In this document: piece after piece, positions 32,216-45,500 of the stretch
Layout of the letters: each line of letters starts with the position of its first letter
Position numbering within the stretch: position 1 is the stretch's first letter
NCBI GenBank assembly: GCA_013398175.1
Contig: VZRZ01003178.1
Coordinates: 6,730 to 70,729 of the forward strand
Length of the DNA stretch: 64,000 bases
Source of the DNA: Climacteris rufus
Lineage: Eukaryota; Chordata; Aves; Passeriformes; Climacteridae
Reading direction: 5' to 3'
The notes under the pieces: model-generated
Told to the model about the DNA's origin: nothing
The model's database searches: none
What the model saw: the letters and a program-made list of their open reading frames with translations, nothing else
Program-made: the position numbers and the translations under genes

Positions 32216-35200
32216 GCCTGAAATGGGGTAAACTTTTAAGTATGCTGCTTCTTTTGAGTTATTACAAGCAGGCATGATGAAGCACCTGCAAAAACTTGTG
32301 TTGTGAGCAGCCCCCTATATTCCCATTTAATAGTATGAAGACTCACGCTTAAGGTCCCCTTTCTGTACATGAGCAAGGTGGGATTTGAGATGTAAAGCTG
32401 TGTGTGTCTTTTCTTTGGGTGGAGGAGTATATTACACCTGAGCAGTGTTGGAATTCACAAGGCACTAGTTGGAGTATGACAGTTTACTCTGTCGGTGAGT
32501 GTTATCTAAGCCCATCAGAGCATGTAGTTCATGTTGATTTTGCAGCCTGGTGGGTGACACTACGCAGTGGTCAGGGTAAACATTTCACACAGCAGCCAAA
32601 GTTCACTCTTGCAGGTCTGAGTTGTCATCTCTGCTTCCAGGTTGCATTGACAAAATGGTATAAAAAAGGAAGGAGGTTAGTGGAAGTGGGTGAGGCAGTT
32701 TAACTCATATCGTTGATGTGTCCATTCAAAGGGCAACATCAGAGTCAGCTGAGCATGAGTAAATTCCCATTTGTGAAGGCCTGACCTTAGACTCTGGACT
32801 TCCACAGCTGAAGAATCACTAAAGGGCCACAGAATTACATTTTTATTGAAAAAAGCATGACTTGAACTTCAATATAAATGCCATCTCCACCTCAACCTTA
32901 TAATGTGCTCTGAGATAACAGCATGCATTACTTCATGTTGCCTGCTCAGCACAGATCTGTTGGCTGGTACCATCCAAGGGATAAGACTCTTAGACATTTT
33001 TGTAATCTCAATCTTATAATCTTTTTGTTCAGGAGACATACCTAGGCAAGGAATTCCTGCTTCCTGTTAAGGCTGAGTGTGCAATAGATTTTGTCTGTTG
33101 ACATTGGCAAGTCTCTTTAGGCTTCACTTCAGTGTCTTTTTAGCTCTTTACTTCCGTGTTTCATTACTTCAATTGTGTGTCTTAAGTTTTAAAATTATTT
33201 TCAGATGGTCCTTCTACTTGCTGACATAGCAGTACCTGGATATGGCTAAAAGCACAACAGCAATGCTGAAACTGTGACAGTCATGCTCAGTGGGTCTCCC
33301 AAGGTTTTTAAGGTGTCCCTCTTTGCTTGAGTCTGAGCATTTATTTAAACATGGAGAAAAACTACCAAACAGCATAGGCTATTGCAAGAGACTAAGTTCA
33401 GCTGAAGTTTTGGATGTGGCCTTAGATGGGTTCTGACAACTGGTGGGCTCTCCTACTTCTACTTGCGTACAAATCTATGTAGGGAAGAAGTTCCTATTTA
33501 AAGGGTTGTGATTTTGTCATCTTATGTTGGAGAGTGGTTAAAGGGCAGATCTCAAAGTGCTGTTAGAAAGAAAAAGGCATGTCTAGACAGCTCTTCTCTA
33601 CTGCCCATCCTCTCCAGAGGGCTGTGGATAAAAGGCATTTCGAATTCTCATGTGGGATAGAGAAAGCAGCCCAAGTTCACAGAGCCCAAGGGTGGCATTT
33701 TTCGATAGTACCAGCTGCTTCATAAGCCAATGGCCAATTCGTCCCTGACCTCCATGGTAGTGGCACCAGGCCAACATTGTGTGCTCCAGCAAATCATTCC
33801 CTCAGGCTCTGTAAATCCTGTGCTATTGTCCTGCTTCTGGGGCAGTGAGAGGACACCCTGTGTCACCCATGCACTGAGGGCAAACTATGCAGCAAGGCTG
33901 GTGACAGTGCTTTAAGCTGCTGCACTCAGCGTGCAGCGCTGGAGCTGAATCTCTGACTGAGGAACATCAGTGGCCAGACCCCTGCCAGCGAGTGAGCATC
34001 ACTTGTCTGCTTTGGAGTTGCCTGAAGTGCATGTGCCACATTACCTGCTGAACACAGGGCTGTGGAAAACGAAGGCCTCTCGAGCTGTGAATCAGGAGAG
34101 TGGCTGACACTGTGGACTGCCCTTATTCTCAGTTAGAAGTACTATTTACTGCAGTTCAAGCCGAGCACAGCCTCCCAGCCCTTCCTGCTCTGTCTCTTCT
34201 CTGCTGTTACAGCCAGCGTGCACAAGGCTTTTTGTTACAAACAGACACTGTGAGAACACAGCCTCTTCACCCAGAGCAGAAGGGAAAAGAGTCTCTTTGC
34301 AAGGACTCCCACTTAAGAGGGACAGCAGAAACATTGGCCCGGTAGCCAGGTTTGAAAGAGGTTGTTTTTCCTATTTCTACCGATTTCCTGCCTTTCAGCT
34401 TCTCTGGAAAGGGATCAAGGCTGCATGAGTTAGCAAGAGAGACAATAGAGAGGCTGAGTGGCACTTGCATGAAAGATAGTACCAGGAGAAGGGGGGAGGT
34501 AAAAGGAATGTAACAAGAACAGAGGTAAGAGTGGCCTTGACAGGAGAGAATAACAGACAGTGATGGCCCAGGAGATGGAAGGGCAACAGACAGTGGAAAG
34601 GGGAGACCTTGGAAAGATTAACGAGACTAAACTGTACTGAGGAGGAGGGACCTTGCACTGGGATTTCTAGGCAGCTGTGCAATCATTCTCTCAGGCAGTG
34701 AAGGAGATAAACATATGTACCATGTGGTGGAAAGCAGAAATGCTAGAGTAAGAGATTTTTCTTTCTTCTCCAAATTTTGTGAAAAATTTTCTCCTTTCTG
34801 CAGAGTTGTTGGGTTTTCTTCTAGACACTACTTCTTCAGAAAACATGGTCAATTTTGCAGTTCCCAGAGTGTGGATTTTAACCACACAAGCAGTAGAATG
34901 CCTTTGTTTGGAGAAGTGTCATGCACAAACAGAAATCTGAGGGCTTATGGCTGGTAGAGTAATAATGATTTAAACAAAATTCCTCCCTCTGTACAAGTTA
35001 AGACATGCCAAATCCACTCCTCCCCTAAAGTTTGTGGCACCATCCACGGAAGCTAGTCCGAGCAGGTAGCATTTCTCATCTGCTTTGAAGTTCCAGTCAG
35101 TGGCAGACCAGATCCACTGAGAGACTGAGTGAAATCTGTGCTACCAACTCTACCATACACTTAGCAGCTTCACAGAAGCCTGTAGAGTGGATGTCACTGC

Positions 35201-38200
35201 ACTGTTGAGTTAATAAAACCTTGAAGCTGCCCTAATTTTTTTGATGTAACTCTGTCTGGGGCCCTAGAAATGGTATGCAAGAGCTCAGGTGGCTGTTTTC
35301 TTACCATTTTTTTCAACTTCATTCCAGTGCACATGGAGGACAGGACCTACATTCCCTTTAGCAGTCTAGAAAGGGCTCCCCTAGTCAACTTTGCTTCAGG
35401 GAAAAGTTGAGGATGCATTCTCTTGCCTACAGGGGTACAAAAGGAACATGAAGCACCTGGACTGGATGCTGCCCATCCATGTTGTAGTGATGATGAAGGA
35501 GTTGAACATGGGAAGAATCTCTCTTGTTCTTGAACACCGAGATGATTGGATTGTAGTAGATTGCCAGCATAGAGAAAATTTGCATTAAGTGAATTTATTT
35601 TTTCCTTCCTTTCATATTTATATGCTGAATTAATATTTTATATTCAGCAAGTCAATTAACTGTACCTGCCATTGTTCAAGAAACATTGAAGTTTTCTTTA
35701 ATTCTTCTCTCAGAAAGTTCTGCTTATCCTGCCTGTGTACAAGATGTACCTATAGCTTACTTAGGAGCCCTCTATTTGCACAGGGTGAATACAAGGTATT
35801 TTGGAATAGCTGGTTCAGTTGTCCCTGGTCAGGTGTTCCTAACACAAGAGGGTCAGACTGTGGGTATGAAACTTGCAACTGTTTTGTTTGGTTGATGGCA
35901 TCCTGTTTCAAGTAACAAGTGAACTTGGAGACAAGAAAGGAGATGTTATTGGCTGGTGTTTTTCCAGAGGTTTACACTGCTGAGTTGGCAACTAGCCCTG
36001 CTTTCATTTCCCCTCAAACTGACACCTCTACCCTTCATGTCATTTTAAGTGCCAGCTACAGTGATTTACATTCTTCCCTTCCAGAAGTGTAGTTTCTTAA
36101 CCAATTATAAATGAGCAAAAGGTGTTTCTTGACAGTCACTTTATCTGTCCAGAAATGATAAGAATTAATGCAGTGAACAGAGGTATTTCACTCTTAGAAT
36201 AGACTGGGAATCTTGCAAGGCAGTGTTTTTAAAATGTATTAAAAAGGGCGCCATGCTATATCTTTCTTTCCCAGAACAGCCCTACATACTGGAGAGCAAG
36301 TCCTTGGTATGCAGGGCTGGTGCTTTGTGTGGTAGGGACAAAGGTCTTTTACCAAGCATTGGTTTGCAGAGGTGGGAAGTTTAAAAGATATGGGAAATCA
36401 GAGAGGCACTTGTCAGAAAATTTTACTCATAATGTCTGCAAGGTGTTTCAGTGTTGGATAGGTGGGGGAAGATGAGGACAGCACAGGAAAGATAACTACA
36501 AAGGCAGAAATAGTCTTTCAAATTATGATCGCTCCACTTGCCTCAAACTGGAGATGAACAACTTTTTCTGGCTGTTGGAAGCTGTTGAATTGATGGGCTG
36601 CAGGCATTTGGCCCCATTGCTGTGGAGGGGATCATCCTCTAAAAGCAGCCTACCTACCAAGGCCGTGTCCAGACCCACAGCATGTCTGGGAAGACACTGG
36701 TATGTTGCTAATTTGTGGAATTTTCATTTCCCGTGATGGCTTTGCCTCACAAAGGGGAGTTGAGGTTAAGACTGTAGCTGGAGAGAAATTTTTGATTTGT
36801 GTGGGGTTTGGAGGGGAGAAGAGGGAGACCACTTACATTCTCAGAGGGGCAATGGGCAGAGGGAATGTTTCTATGAGAACTGCAGACATTTCCTAGGGAA
36901 GGATCTCTGAAGTACCTGCTGACTGAAACATTCCAAGCATTCCTGCACTGTGCTGCTAAGCTCCCACAGCAGCAGCTCATGCTCTTCAGGCTGCAGCAGC
37001 CTGTTCTTGACAAGTGTCTCCTGGTCAGGGACTCTCAGGCACACTGCTCTCATTAGCAAAACTGCTATGTGGAGTAGCACTGCAAGTCGTGAATTTGCAG
37101 CTGCAAGAGAAGATGGGTGTGATTTTACTGTGCTGCTGTTGTGAACAGACCTGCCAGGAGCAGGGGGAAGGGCTGGCAGTGGGCTACCCACCACAGTATT
37201 TTCTCCAGAGGTTTCCTGGGTGTTTTGTGCTCAGACTGCAAACTGTAGCTCTCTGTAGCCCTTGGGGCTCCTACATCTGCTCTTTCAAGTTGTGTTTGTG
37301 CCTACTGTAAGGGGCAGAAACTCACACCATCTCAGTGTCAACAAGCTTGTAAATCATCGACTTCATAGTCACAGGTGAGATAACATATTAAATACTAAAA
37401 GGCTTTAAAAAATCCTTCCCACTTCACTCACCCTCCCCTCCAAGTACTGAATCTTGTCCAAAGCTGCACAAACAGGATTCTAAGATAAAAACCTTGGGTA
37501 AGAATTACTAAAACAAACAGAGCGTGGGGTGGTTTGTTAAGGGACTGGTTTCTCAAGGCCAAAGGGTGGGAGTGGAAGAACACACCACACACCTTACTGA
37601 GAGAAAAGCTGAGAACATTTTAAAAGTACATCTTGGAACAAAGCCCTCCTCAGAAGTCTGTAATATTTTAAATAAATTGATGTAGCATGTGAGGAGAATC
37701 GTACAAGTACAATGCAAAGTGTATTGTCTGTGATTTCAGTAACTAACAGCACAAAAACTTTATAAGAAGAAGTAGAGGGATTCTATTCTGCTTAGCATGA
37801 TGCAATGCAGCAGAGTTATACAGACTTAGTGCACCTCTAGCAAGGGAACTACATGCTCCAAACTACATTTCTGTCTTTCCTTTCAGAGTGCTTTGTCAGA
37901 ATTTACCATTCAGCTGCAAACTGCCTGATTCTGCACACAAAAAAAAGAGGAGAAATTTCCCAGTTTCCTTCTTCCCTCCCCTGCCATGTGCAGCAAACTT
38001 TTCCATAGCAGGACAGTTCCTGGGGGCACATTAGTTCAGTCACCATGTGGTGCCTGTCTATTGATGGCTGGCTCGATGTCAGCGTTTCTTTCCTATTTTT
38101 GTTGTTGCATGGATGAAATCCACTGCTACAGCATTATCTGCTATTGATGGGGGCTGCATTCTGATCTAAAGGCAAAAAACTCCTTGCTAGCCTGTGACCC

Positions 38201-41200
38201 AGGACCTGGGGGAGATATTTGTAGGTGGAACATGAAGAACCACAGGACTGTAATTTTAGGTGAGTAACACCTCAAAACTTGTTCCTTTTGCAGGTTGATT
38301 GTCTTCCCCTAGAAGAATACGCAGTCTATGGCTTTAGTCAGTGCACAGGAGTAATGTCTACATCCCCTTGACTCAAGGCTTGTTTAATTTTCCTATGGTG
38401 CTGCAGAGCTATTGTTAGTTTGCAGATAAGGAAGTGTTATCATTTTAGCACAGTCTAAGAGAAAAGGATAGGAGGGAGCTGTTAGATTCTCCCCTGTGTT
38501 ACTCTCTATCTGCTGGCAGGGTTGTCCTTCACACTGATCTCTCAAATGTGGTAATAATAACAGTAAAGTTTTATTTTTACTGGTTATCAGCCAAAAGCAA
38601 CAACTAGGCTAAACCAGAAAATCCCATCCTTTCTGCCTTTGCAGCATGTGTGCTGAATCTTTGTGCTGATGCTCTGATACTTCTCTAGATCTTTTCTGAA
38701 GTAACAAGGGGACACAGAGACCTTCATCCCTCCCCAAACAACCTGGTCTACCTAATCCTGGCCACTATCTAAAAATGGGCCCTCTGCCCTCTTCCCAGCA
38801 GGCTGACACTCTCACACCCTCCCAGTGCAAATCTGCAACACCTCCCTTCTGCCCTAGCTTGCTTTTGCCATTAAGACATGGTCGATTTTTCACAGCTATG
38901 TGTTGCTGCCTCTAGCAGTTGCTACCTCTTCTCCCTCTTGTGTGTGCCTGGCAGTCTTCTCAAGAATGTCTTTTCAAGAGGGCCTTATCACAAACAAGTT
39001 GCCGAGTTTGAAACCAAGGAAGACAAATGATATGTCTGACCAAAAAGCCCCTGTAAGAGCCAGAACTGGGAAAATGCGTGGACTGATTCTTGTGTGGGCA
39101 TTTTGCATCTTTCTGGAGTGCAGATGCTCCTTAAGGAAATGACAGAGACTGTCTCACCCAAGGTCTTGAGGACTATGCTGAATTTAGGTGGATCTCATCT
39201 CATATGTTTATGCTTTAAAGGAAAGAAACCCTCCTGCAAAGGTTACAAACCAAAAGGAAGTCTGGCCCTTCTACTGAAAAAAAGATCAGACTCCGACATG
39301 CTTAGCTTTCCCTTCATTTGTATGGACAGCTGGGAAATAATCAGGAGGATTAACTCTGTTCAGACAGAATTCAGAGTCACTTTTTACAGTGTGCATCATC
39401 TTTTTAGGTATCTGCAAAGTAGAGGGGTACACCCAAGCTATCCAGTCTGGGTTCCTTTAATAGCCAAAGGAAAGAAACTGGCAGTGGTTTGAAGAAGAAT
39501 TTTCAGGGTTAAGTGAACCTTGCCCTTACTGCTGCTGAGCGTACACAGGAGTTTGGGCGGAGCCGCGACACAGATGTCTGTGGTGTAATCCCACCCTTGC
39601 TGTAATAAAATCTTGGGGGAGATCCTGAGACCCAAGTCATTCTGCACTGTGAAAGGAAGATGTGGATCACAGTGAGTGTGAATGAAAAACCTATTAAGAA
39701 CAAGAAAGTCCTGTTAAGGTTGTGACTCTGCCAAGTTTACATGAAGATGGATGGTTTTTCAATAGGGAAAAATAGGTGTATAACAGAGCCCTGTAGGCTT
39801 CACTCTGGGGGACAAAACACTGCAGACAGCAAATTATCCATTTCAGGGCTGGCTTGTTGGACTGTGTAGCCTTAGGACACCGACAGAAAGCTCCTGTGGG
39901 GCTTGCCAGTAAGTGCAAATGATGAAACTTGGATTTCCTAGGAAGGCAGGTGATGACTGAATAGCAGTTCTATTTTTGTTTTTTTGAGGTCACCCTATTT
40001 GTTTTGAAGTCATTCTAATTCAGGACTGGAAGGGACCGGGAGTTGTTTTATTTGGCTACAAATTTGGTTTGAACTTTAACCAAGCAGAGTCTTTCTGTGG
40101 CATGCAGCCATGCAGCCATGAGGAGGGATTTTGAAAGGCAGTAAGAAGCAGGATTGGCAACATCCCTCAGGCTGCATTGACAGACTGGACACGCACAAGT
40201 GCCAGAATGGCCTGACCCAGGCTGCTGCCATCACTGCTGGACCTCTGCCTCTCACCTACTCGGGATAACAGGACTGCTGGGGCTGTGCCAGGGAACATCA
40301 ACTGCCAGGCAGGTAAGGGGACACTGGTGTCCTCTAAAGACAAATACACAATGTCCCAAGCCAAATAGGTTAGAGACAGGGAAGAGGTGGCCTGGTTCTG
40401 CTCTTGTGTTGACACACTACATGGCCATGGTTTTGGCTGTCACGTTCTCGACAACAGAGCTCCAGGAGGAGGGGAATTGTCCTCTTGCCACAATTCTCTC
40501 ATCACCAGATGATGACAGCTGCACACTTCCAACCTGCATGGGAAGCATCTCACTGACATCCTGCACACACTGGCAGCATGATAAGGAGTTATCCATCCTT
40601 GAATCAAACCTTTCTTAGCAATAGCCTTGGCAGCCATAGCCTTGGCATGCATATGTGAAAGAAGGAAACCTCTTACAAAGGTTGCAGTAGGCTTTTTCAT
40701 CCCTTCCCCAAGGAAAAGTTCTTGTCCACTAGCTCCTCGCTTAGTATAAATGCTGGTTTCAAAGAGCTTTGAAAACAATGTGTGGCAAAATCTATGATGC
40801 AGGAGAAAGAAAACAAATTAAGGACTTGTGTTTGGGAAGAACTTATTCTTGATGGAATGCTCTGTAAGACAGTCCTGAAACCTCAGAGTGACAGGAATCT
40901 TACAGATATTGTGCTTGGAATCAAAATTATGTTGCATTTCTTCCTGTCCCTGTGGAGACCTGTAATTACAATAATTTTCGGTTTAAGTGGTTGATGAGCT
41001 AGAATTATTTCTCATAGTAAAGCCAATTGCTGAGATAGAGATGTATTTTGATACTTTTCCACCTCAGGCATGCCCAGAAAGCTCAGAACTCTTATATGCT
41101 GTTGTTTAGAAGCTGGGAGAAAATCCATTGAATTTAGTAATGGCTGTGACACTGTTACAAAATTGCCCCCTTGAACCCAGCACTAGAGAAGGGCAGAGAG

Positions 41201-42320
41201 GGAATAATACAACAATCAACCCCCCCTTGCTTACAGTACTTTCTCTGCTCCTGTGTTGCACTGAGAATTGTAAAGTGGCTGAGGAGATCTTTTTTTTTTC
41301 TGTGCAGAAAAGGTGCACACAGGGGCCAGAGCAGCACTTCCTGAAGTTACTTCCTAAATTAGTTGTTTCAGCACGTCTAATGAAGCTGTGATTCTGCTGG
41401 GTACCACACAGCTTTGGTTCCCCAAGCTGCCGGTGAATTTGCTGCTGGCATTTCTCCAGATGTCAGCACAAGCTTTCCCAGGCAGCTGGGGCACAGATCC
41501 CACAGTAATATACAGAGGAACGAGTGCTCTGTCACTTCTCATCCTCCTGCCTGATGCAGCAGTGAATCACTGCAGGCATCATCTGATGTGTGGCTGTGAG
41601 GCACGACACATTTTGATGAGGTGCATAGCTGAGGTCCCTGATGTCCCACCAGAATTCACAACAGAGAGGTTCCATATGCTGCTGCTGGAGGTCCTTTGCT
41701 CTTCCAGGGTGGGTGGATTTGCCAGGCCCATGTCAGAGTCTGAAGAGAAGCTGAGGCAGACCTCCATCTGGACAAATCCTGTCCCAAAAAGGAGGCTCAT
41801 TTTGAGGAGGACTGGCAAAGTGAATTCCTGTGACAGTTATAGGGAAAGAAAATATGCCTACAACCTGCTGGGAACCACCATAAGTTTGTTTCAGCTGCAG
41901 CAGCTGGATTGCAATAGCAAAAATGATCCTTAACTCTTAACTAATTTGTCAACCAGTGGACAAAGAAATTGATTGTGCAATTCAGAGCAGTATGCTAACT
42001 ACATTTGTAAGGAAAGGGTTTAAAATTACACAATGTGCTGAGGAATGATACATGTAGGGATTTTGTCCTACAGCTATTGGCAATTAGAAGGAATGGAGAG
42101 ATAACTGAATTTGCTCTGTTCTTCATTCCATGGAGCATAGGGAGGCTCAACCACAGCAGATATTGCAAGCCAAAAGTATTCAGTTCGGCATGTGTGGGAT
42201 GTGTCCATGGCAAGGAGAGTCTGTGCAGAGTTCAATTTTCTGCATGTGCTATGGCATTGTGGAAAGCCTATCATAGTAAAGATGACACCTAGAGAATGTT
42301 TTGTTGGGCTAGTTAGATAC
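32216..42320. other. Intergenic stretch, no gene supported
   Basis: About 10 kb of unique-looking DNA. The longest frame (41388-41933, + strand, 181 codons) starts at GTG and has no recognisable domain. I regard it as chance. No RNA gene or recent mobile element was recognised. Confidence 0.65.
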
Positions 42321-42540
42321 AAGAAAAAATGTTCTTCACAGGAGGGGTGCTCAAGCACCAGAACAGGGTACCCTGGGAAGTGGTCACGGCACCAAGCCTG
42401 TCACTATTCAAGAAGCGTTTGGACAACACTCTTAGATGGTTTACCTTTTTTCTAGGTTGCTCTGCATGCAGTCACAAGTTGGACTCGATGATGATCCTCA
42501 GGGGTCTCTTCCAGCTCAGGATATTCTGTGATCCTAATTA
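42321..42540 (+). mobile_element. CR1 retroposon fragment, about 215 bp
   Basis: Contains the CR1 3' region in order: gttcttcacaggaggggtgc, ccctgggaagtggtcacggc, accaagcctgtcac, ttcaagaagcgtttggacaa, gttggactcgatgatgatcc and the tail attctgtgatcc. It is 5'-truncated and in + orientation, with a diverged block around 42430-42475 (acctttttt...). Confidence 0.92.
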
Positions 42541-45500
42541 GTCTGAATTCAGTGACTAGTTAGGTTTTATTTACTTACAAGTGTTATGATTCATATCATG
42601 TCTCGTTGTGTGATGCTGTAAGCATTGATTTCAGTGGTGTTGTTACAAATATTATTAAGAAAACAGTGTTAGTCTGAAAGTCAAGGTAATGCATAGATTT
42701 CTTTTCTATGCCTTTAAATAATAGAAACAATGAGCTATTCTAAGAGATAGAAGTAGGCCAGGTTGAGCTCTTTTTATGTAAATGTACTTATCTTAGATTG
42801 CTTAAAACGGGAACTTAATTTCTGTGGTATAAACCCCTTTCTTGGCAACTTGTTTAGTCAATACAGCAATTACAGAAACACTCTTAAAATTAATGTCTAC
42901 AAGATATGAAGATTTAGAGCAGCTGGCTTATGTTATTCACAGTCCACTGATTCAGACTGGTTGGAATGGAGTATACATGCTCTTTTCTCTAATTGCTGGC
43001 TTAGGACTGGCTAAAGCAGAAGTGCCCAGGAGACTTTGGGGAAACTCATTCTTGTTTAGACCTCTAACTGTGAAAAGTATCCAGAAGGATCTGTGCTTGT
43101 TCTACTCAAAAGAACAATTTGGATTCAAGGCTAAAGAGATAGCTATATTGCAATGGAAGAGCAGATTGCCTGTGTAGATGTGGCTCACAATACCTCTTGT
43201 TGGAGTAAAAGAAATGGGATGTGGCACTCCTTTTCCCTTGAGCTTCCTCCAGCTGATGAGAGACTCCTATTTTCCAAAGTGTTGAAGATAGTTTTTCATT
43301 TTGATGTTGGACATTTCCTAAACTTCCCATTCCTTTTACTGTTTGCTTGTTTGTTTTTGTGCAGCAGTTGTTACAGCATCTATAAGCAGGAAAAACCCCC
43401 TGCATGTCCTCCTCTCCTCCTGCTTTTAGTGCCCCATAAAAAATAACTTCTCATGTCTCACTCTCCCCTTCCCAGATGTTATGTCTCTCTGGAGTGTAAA
43501 TAACTGAATAACTTAGTATTTAAACACAATGTGGTACCTTTGATTTTAGCACATCAAAAATAGGTTCTGCTAGAGAGAGTGTCAGTATCAAAAGTGAAGG
43601 CAAACGCTCTGTTGTCCTGAATTCAGACTGAAGCGAGCGCTTTGATGTCAGTCTCAAATGCACACGGAGGGAGCGGTCCTCTCTCACATGGTTCAGTCAG
43701 CACCTGTAACCTCTTCAACTGCAGCCCTATCTCTCATGGGAATCAATACTTGAACCAATATTGACTTAGGACTCAGGCATGATTTATATGGGAGTCTTGG
43801 TATTGCAACAACTGCTGTGTTACTCAATCGGATTCCCAGATGACTGGTTAATACATAACAAACCGGATTTGTAAACTCAGTCGGCACGTGTTATCACCAG
43901 AATGGAAAGGGGAAATTAATTATATCTTGTTCTATTTAATTCACAAAGCTGTTAAATACCTGTAAGTCAGTACTCTGTGTTCTGGTTAAAGAGGCAATGG
44001 GTTTCATTCTGTTTTCAGAGGGTTTCTAATCTGGATCAGTTTTTGTTAACCAGTTTTTTCTAGTTGTCATGAGTAATTATGTTATTACTCTGTGTCAAAA
44101 TGGAAACAAATTAAGATTAAATTAGTTGTAAAATGTCACATTAAAAACTCTATAGTGTGCAGTGCTATTCTGGTAACAATTAACAGTGAGCTTAATTCTG
44201 GGGTCAAAAACTAGGTCACAGCTGTTATGTTTAGGTAGCTTAGGTATCTCACGAAATCATTCTGGCTGTATATGAAGTTACCCTCACCTCCCAGGCCTTA
44301 TCAGTGCTTGTTTCTGAATGAAGGCCGTTTATCTGGATGATTTCGAGGGTTTCACACAAAATTCCACTCCACTCATTTTATGCCAATATGGCAATAAAAG
44401 GATTCTTGAAAGTCTAAAGACCTGCACAGTAACCAGATATTGTTAGTCAAAGATACTAGGTCAGAGGATTGACTTTGAAAATGTTATCTGATCTTTTGGG
44501 AGAGTTTAGATATATATATATATAAAATAAAAGAGAACAGGAAATTTAGAGTGATGTGTTTCCTCCTATAAATAGTAATATAACTTAAATCTCATCAGAC
44601 AGGCTAAGAAATCCTCAGTGTCTGTGTAAAATAGACAAACCTTTAGTTTTCTAGGTTTCAGGCTAGAACACTTTAAAATCAATGTGTGTGTGTGTGAGGA
44701 AGAACATGGCCCGCCTCTCAAATGCTCTGACTTCCTTGTTCTGGTGACCCTCCTGTGTTTACCCTGTCTGCCCTCCACGTGTGTGCTCTAAGTCCAGTGG
44801 CCGCTTCTGTGGCAATCAGTTCACCATGAAGGATCACACTGTGGCGTACTTGCAATCATTTTCTAACTTAATGACCTTTCTCTAACCTCAGACTGCTAAT
44901 TGTTATCACTGGGAAGGAACAAATGGGTCTGAGTGAGGTGAGTAGCTGAAGCTCTTGCCTAGAACATGTGTCTCGCCCCAGGCTCTGCCAGCAGAGTGCC
45001 ATTGCTGCAGGCTTGGCATCCCAAAGATTCCAAAACTTCTCTCTGCCACCTCCTTACATTGAGAGTGCCCATGACAGAGGTTTAATGGCCCATGAGGAAA
45101 TAACCAGCTAGAAATCATTCTTTGGCTTCAACTGGAAACTCTGCCAGGATGCCATAAAAACGATGCCAATTGCTTAAGTATAATCAGCACCTGAGTGAAA
45201 ACTATGGTGTCTGGAATCCATATCTGGAATCCATCTTTTTCCATTCTAACACAGGGGAAAACTGCACCGTGCTTGAATAACCAGCAGTACTGGAGTTTCA
45301 AGTTCCATCACAAATCAGTTATTTCAGCTTGCTATTAGTCCATTGTTATGCATGCTTAGCATAGCAAATTGTTGCATAACGAGCAAAAACAGTGGGAGAA
45401 AAAAGGATATTTTAGAAGTCCAAGTCATTTTTAGATTAGCCTGTGAACTACCTCGTTGTTTGGATCAATAATGGATTTTGAAATATTTTAGAAAAGTATG

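Noticed and set aside
40010..40060. Possible reverse-strand CR1 end (ggactggaagggacc)
   Set aside because: Only about 15 bases match and the tail units are missing. Too short to support.
41388..41933. 181-codon open frame in intergenic DNA
   Set aside because: It starts at GTG, has no recognisable domain, no splice context or promoter, and similar-length chance frames occur nearby.
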